NCBI RefSeq assembly: GCF_000739615.1
Contig: NZ_BATP01000052.1
Span: 1 to 51,942 of the forward strand
Direction: 5' to 3'
Length of the DNA stretch: 51,942 nucleotides
Source of the DNA: Haloferula sp. BvORR071
GTDB taxonomy: Bacteria > Verrucomicrobiota > Verrucomicrobiia > Verrucomicrobiales > Akkermansiaceae
The position numbers and the translations under genes are program-made. Shown here piece after piece: positions 50,551 through 51,942 of this stretch (position 1 is the stretch's first letter; each line of letters begins with the position of its first letter). The notes beneath the pieces are model-generated. The model did not search any database. It worked only from the letters and a program-made list of their open reading frames with translations, and was not told the origin of the DNA.

Positions 50551-51594
50551 TTAGGGCTGGGGGACGAGTTCGCGGTAGTCGCAGGTGAAGTCCTTCCAAG
50601 GGACGGTGTGGATGCCATCCACGGCGGCAGGGAGGCGCTTGCGGGGGATCATTTTGGCGTCGATTCGGTAGTCGTGGTCGACCTTCACGATCACCAGGGC
50701 ATCGAAGTCCTTGCGCTCCTTCACCGTGACGAGACCATTCCAATTGCCGTCCTCGGGGCCGATGGTCTTCACTTCGACCCGAAGGTCACCGAGAGTGCCA
50801 TCCGATCCGGGATGGTGTGGGTCTTCGTGAAGGAAAATGCCGAAGCGGAGGGTGGCGTAGAGTTCCCCCATGGGGCCGTAGAAGCCGGAGATGTGCTTGC
50901 CGAATTCATACTGTGACTCGCTGAATTTACGATCGAGGTCGATCATCGCATCGATCAACTGCCGTGTGCCCCAGCTCTTCACCTGGCGTTCGCGAATGTA
51001 TTCCCAAGAGATCCACTCACCGGCGATAGGGCGCTCAACTGCATCGTAGTCACCGGGCGGTTGCGATGAGGTTTGGGATAGGGCGGCAGCGGCACGGGCT
51101 TGCTTCCAAGTCAGGACATGATGCCCCTGATTGGCCTTGGGCAGGTGCTTGCGGTCGATCCGGCAGGCATCGATCTTGAAGTCGGGATCAATCTTCACGA
51201 CCAACAAGGAGTCGAATTCCTCGCTGGCGGCGATTGAGACACGGCTGCGATGTGGTGGCCTGGGATGAAGCACTCGGATCTCTGGTGCCGAGCCCTTGGC
51301 CCATCCATGCCAGTCCTTCTCTCCCGGGGTGTCGCGGAGAGATCTGGATCTTGCTGCGGCATATTGGAAGGCGATCTCTTCGTAGAAGGATACAGGGAGA
51401 TGACGGTGGGCGAGAGCGAGATGGGCCTTGGCGGTCACGATCATGTCCTCCAGCAGTCCGCCGACGGGGGATGGATCCAGATAGGAATTGATCTCGTGCC
51501 AAGAGATCCATTCTCCATCATCCCAGATGCCGGGGTTGTCAAAAGAGGGGCTGGATACGATTCCGGGAATGGACCAATGAGAAGGAATGGGCAT
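50551..51594 (-). CDS. Protein with two PD-(D/E)xK-like domains (nuclease-fold)
   Basis: A 347-aa product. Each half begins with a WISW-x-E/Y-I motif (GEWISWHEINSYL near 28, GEWISWEYIRERQVKSW near 195) and ends with FDSLLVVKIDPDFKIDACRI or FDALVIVKVDHDYRIDAKMI. The C-terminal half has GELYATLRFGIFLHEDPH and GSDGTLGDLRVEVKTIGP. This E...D...E-V-K pattern is the restriction-endonuclease-fold motif. The N-terminal copy has lost it (APEIRVLHPRPP). So this is an internal duplication with one active-like and one decayed copy. Possibly a defence nuclease or DNA-processing protein; not assigned to a known system. Confidence 0.65.
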   Translation of the reverse strand: MPIPSHWSIPGIVSSPSFDNPGIWDDGEWISWHEINSYLDPSPVGGLLEDMIVTAKAHLALAHRHLPVSFYEEIAFQYAAARSRSLRDTPGEKDWHGWAKGSAPEIRVLHPRPPHRSRVSIAASEEFDSLLVVKIDPDFKIDACRIDRKHLPKANQGHHVLTWKQARAAAALSQTSSQPPGDYDAVERPIAGEWISWEYIRERQVKSWGTRQLIDAMIDLDRKFSESQYEFGKHISGFYGPMGELYATLRFGIFLHEDPHHPGSDGTLGDLRVEVKTIGPEDGNWNGLVTVKERKDFDALVIVKVDHDYRIDAKMIPRKRLPAAVDGIHTVPWKDFTCDYRELVPQP

Positions 51595-51735
51595 GGCTGG
51601 GTGTGGGGCGGGTGTATCCCCATTTGGTCGATGTTATCTCATGGCGGAGTCCATGTTAGAATGGGAAAGGCGGAGAGGTTTTGGAATGGAGCCTACGCGA
51701 TCGCGTAGGGTGGTGCCGCCTGCCGCCTGCCGCCA

Positions 51736-51942
51736 TCAGCGGGGAGCTGCGGGCTGCGGTGCTGCCTTCATCTGCCGGGCGGTCTCCGGATGCCGTGGGT
51801 CGAAGGGGGCGAGGAGGATGCCTGCGCTGGCGGAGTCCGCACCCATGCGGTAGAGCACGGGTGCCTGGAAGCGCTGCTCGCGGGGGGCGATGCCACCGTG
51901 GGCAAGCAATTGGGCGACGATGCTGCGCTGCTCCGGGGTGCC
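51736..51942 (-). CDS. C-terminal end of a gene cut by the window edge
   Basis: 68 codons from the right edge to the stop at 51736: GTPEQRSIVAQLLAHGGIAP, REQRFQAPVLYRMGADSASA, GILLAPFDPRHPETARQMKA. The composition is that of a helical-repeat or secreted protein of the local type. The beginning lies outside the window. Nothing recognised in 51595-51735. Confidence 0.6.
   Translation of the reverse strand, partial: GTPEQRSIVAQLLAHGGIAPREQRFQAPVLYRMGADSASAGILLAPFDPRHPETARQMKAAPQPAAPR

Overview
The window is high-GC bacterial DNA. It probably comes from a member of the Verrucomicrobiota, possibly of the Luteolibacter/Verrucomicrobiaceae kind. This is inferred from a PEP-CTERM protein (33374-33937), expanded families of secreted helical-repeat proteins, an immunoglobulin/propeller-type secreted protein, EF-hand and porin-like exported proteins, and many copies of the intergenic 'CCACGGAT...ACGGATG' repeat. 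No rRNA, tRNA or CRISPR array was seen.

Layout. 1-8.2 kb is an accessory region, almost all on the minus strand. It holds a cut-off coiled-coil protein, a broken small gene, a group II intron remnant, three tandem acidic paralogues, a NucA/NucB-type nuclease with an overlapping ComJ-like immunity gene, and two small proteins resembling phage/GTA tail-spike base proteins. 8.3-12.8 kb is a run of small membrane, zinc-ribbon and secreted hypotheticals. 13-27.9 kb is ordinary chromosome with a YihY-type membrane protein, a DUF1003 protein, EF-hand and porin proteins, two WYL-like small proteins and several lipoproteins. 28-30.2 kb is an AbiE-type toxin-antitoxin pair behind an operator-like palindrome. 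30.2-32.0 kb is a lone large terminase. 34-46.5 kb holds three copies of a two-part secreted protein family (A+B). The first and last copies are split as overlapping gene pairs and the middle one is fused. 46.5-52 kb has a secreted protein, a lone small terminase, a propeller protein, a protein with duplicated PD-(D/E)xK-like domains and a cut-off gene end.

The most interesting signal is a shared 10-bp element, TGCGCCCGTG. It sits 33-39 bp upstream of the start codon of six minus-strand genes that look phage-derived: the coiled-coil protein (1-1408), the nuclease effector (5956-7404), the two spike-base-like proteins (7569-7841, 7902-8171), the large terminase (30198-31991) and the small terminase (48368-48913). 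A seventh copy (3296-3305) stands before a gene whose body has been replaced by a group II intron fragment. Ordinary chromosomal genes separate these loci over 48 kb. This suggests a dispersed, co-regulated, phage-derived gene set, comparable in layout to gene transfer agents, that also carries a NucA/ComJ-like toxin-immunity pair. The motif and its position are seen directly. The particle, its delivery role and the co-regulation are inferred.

Other signals: a heptamer TGTTAGA seen about 20 times on both strands, inside and outside genes; a palindromic 30-bp inverted-repeat element at 22198-22374; 95%-identical direct repeats flanking the fused A-B gene; and several hairpin terminators.
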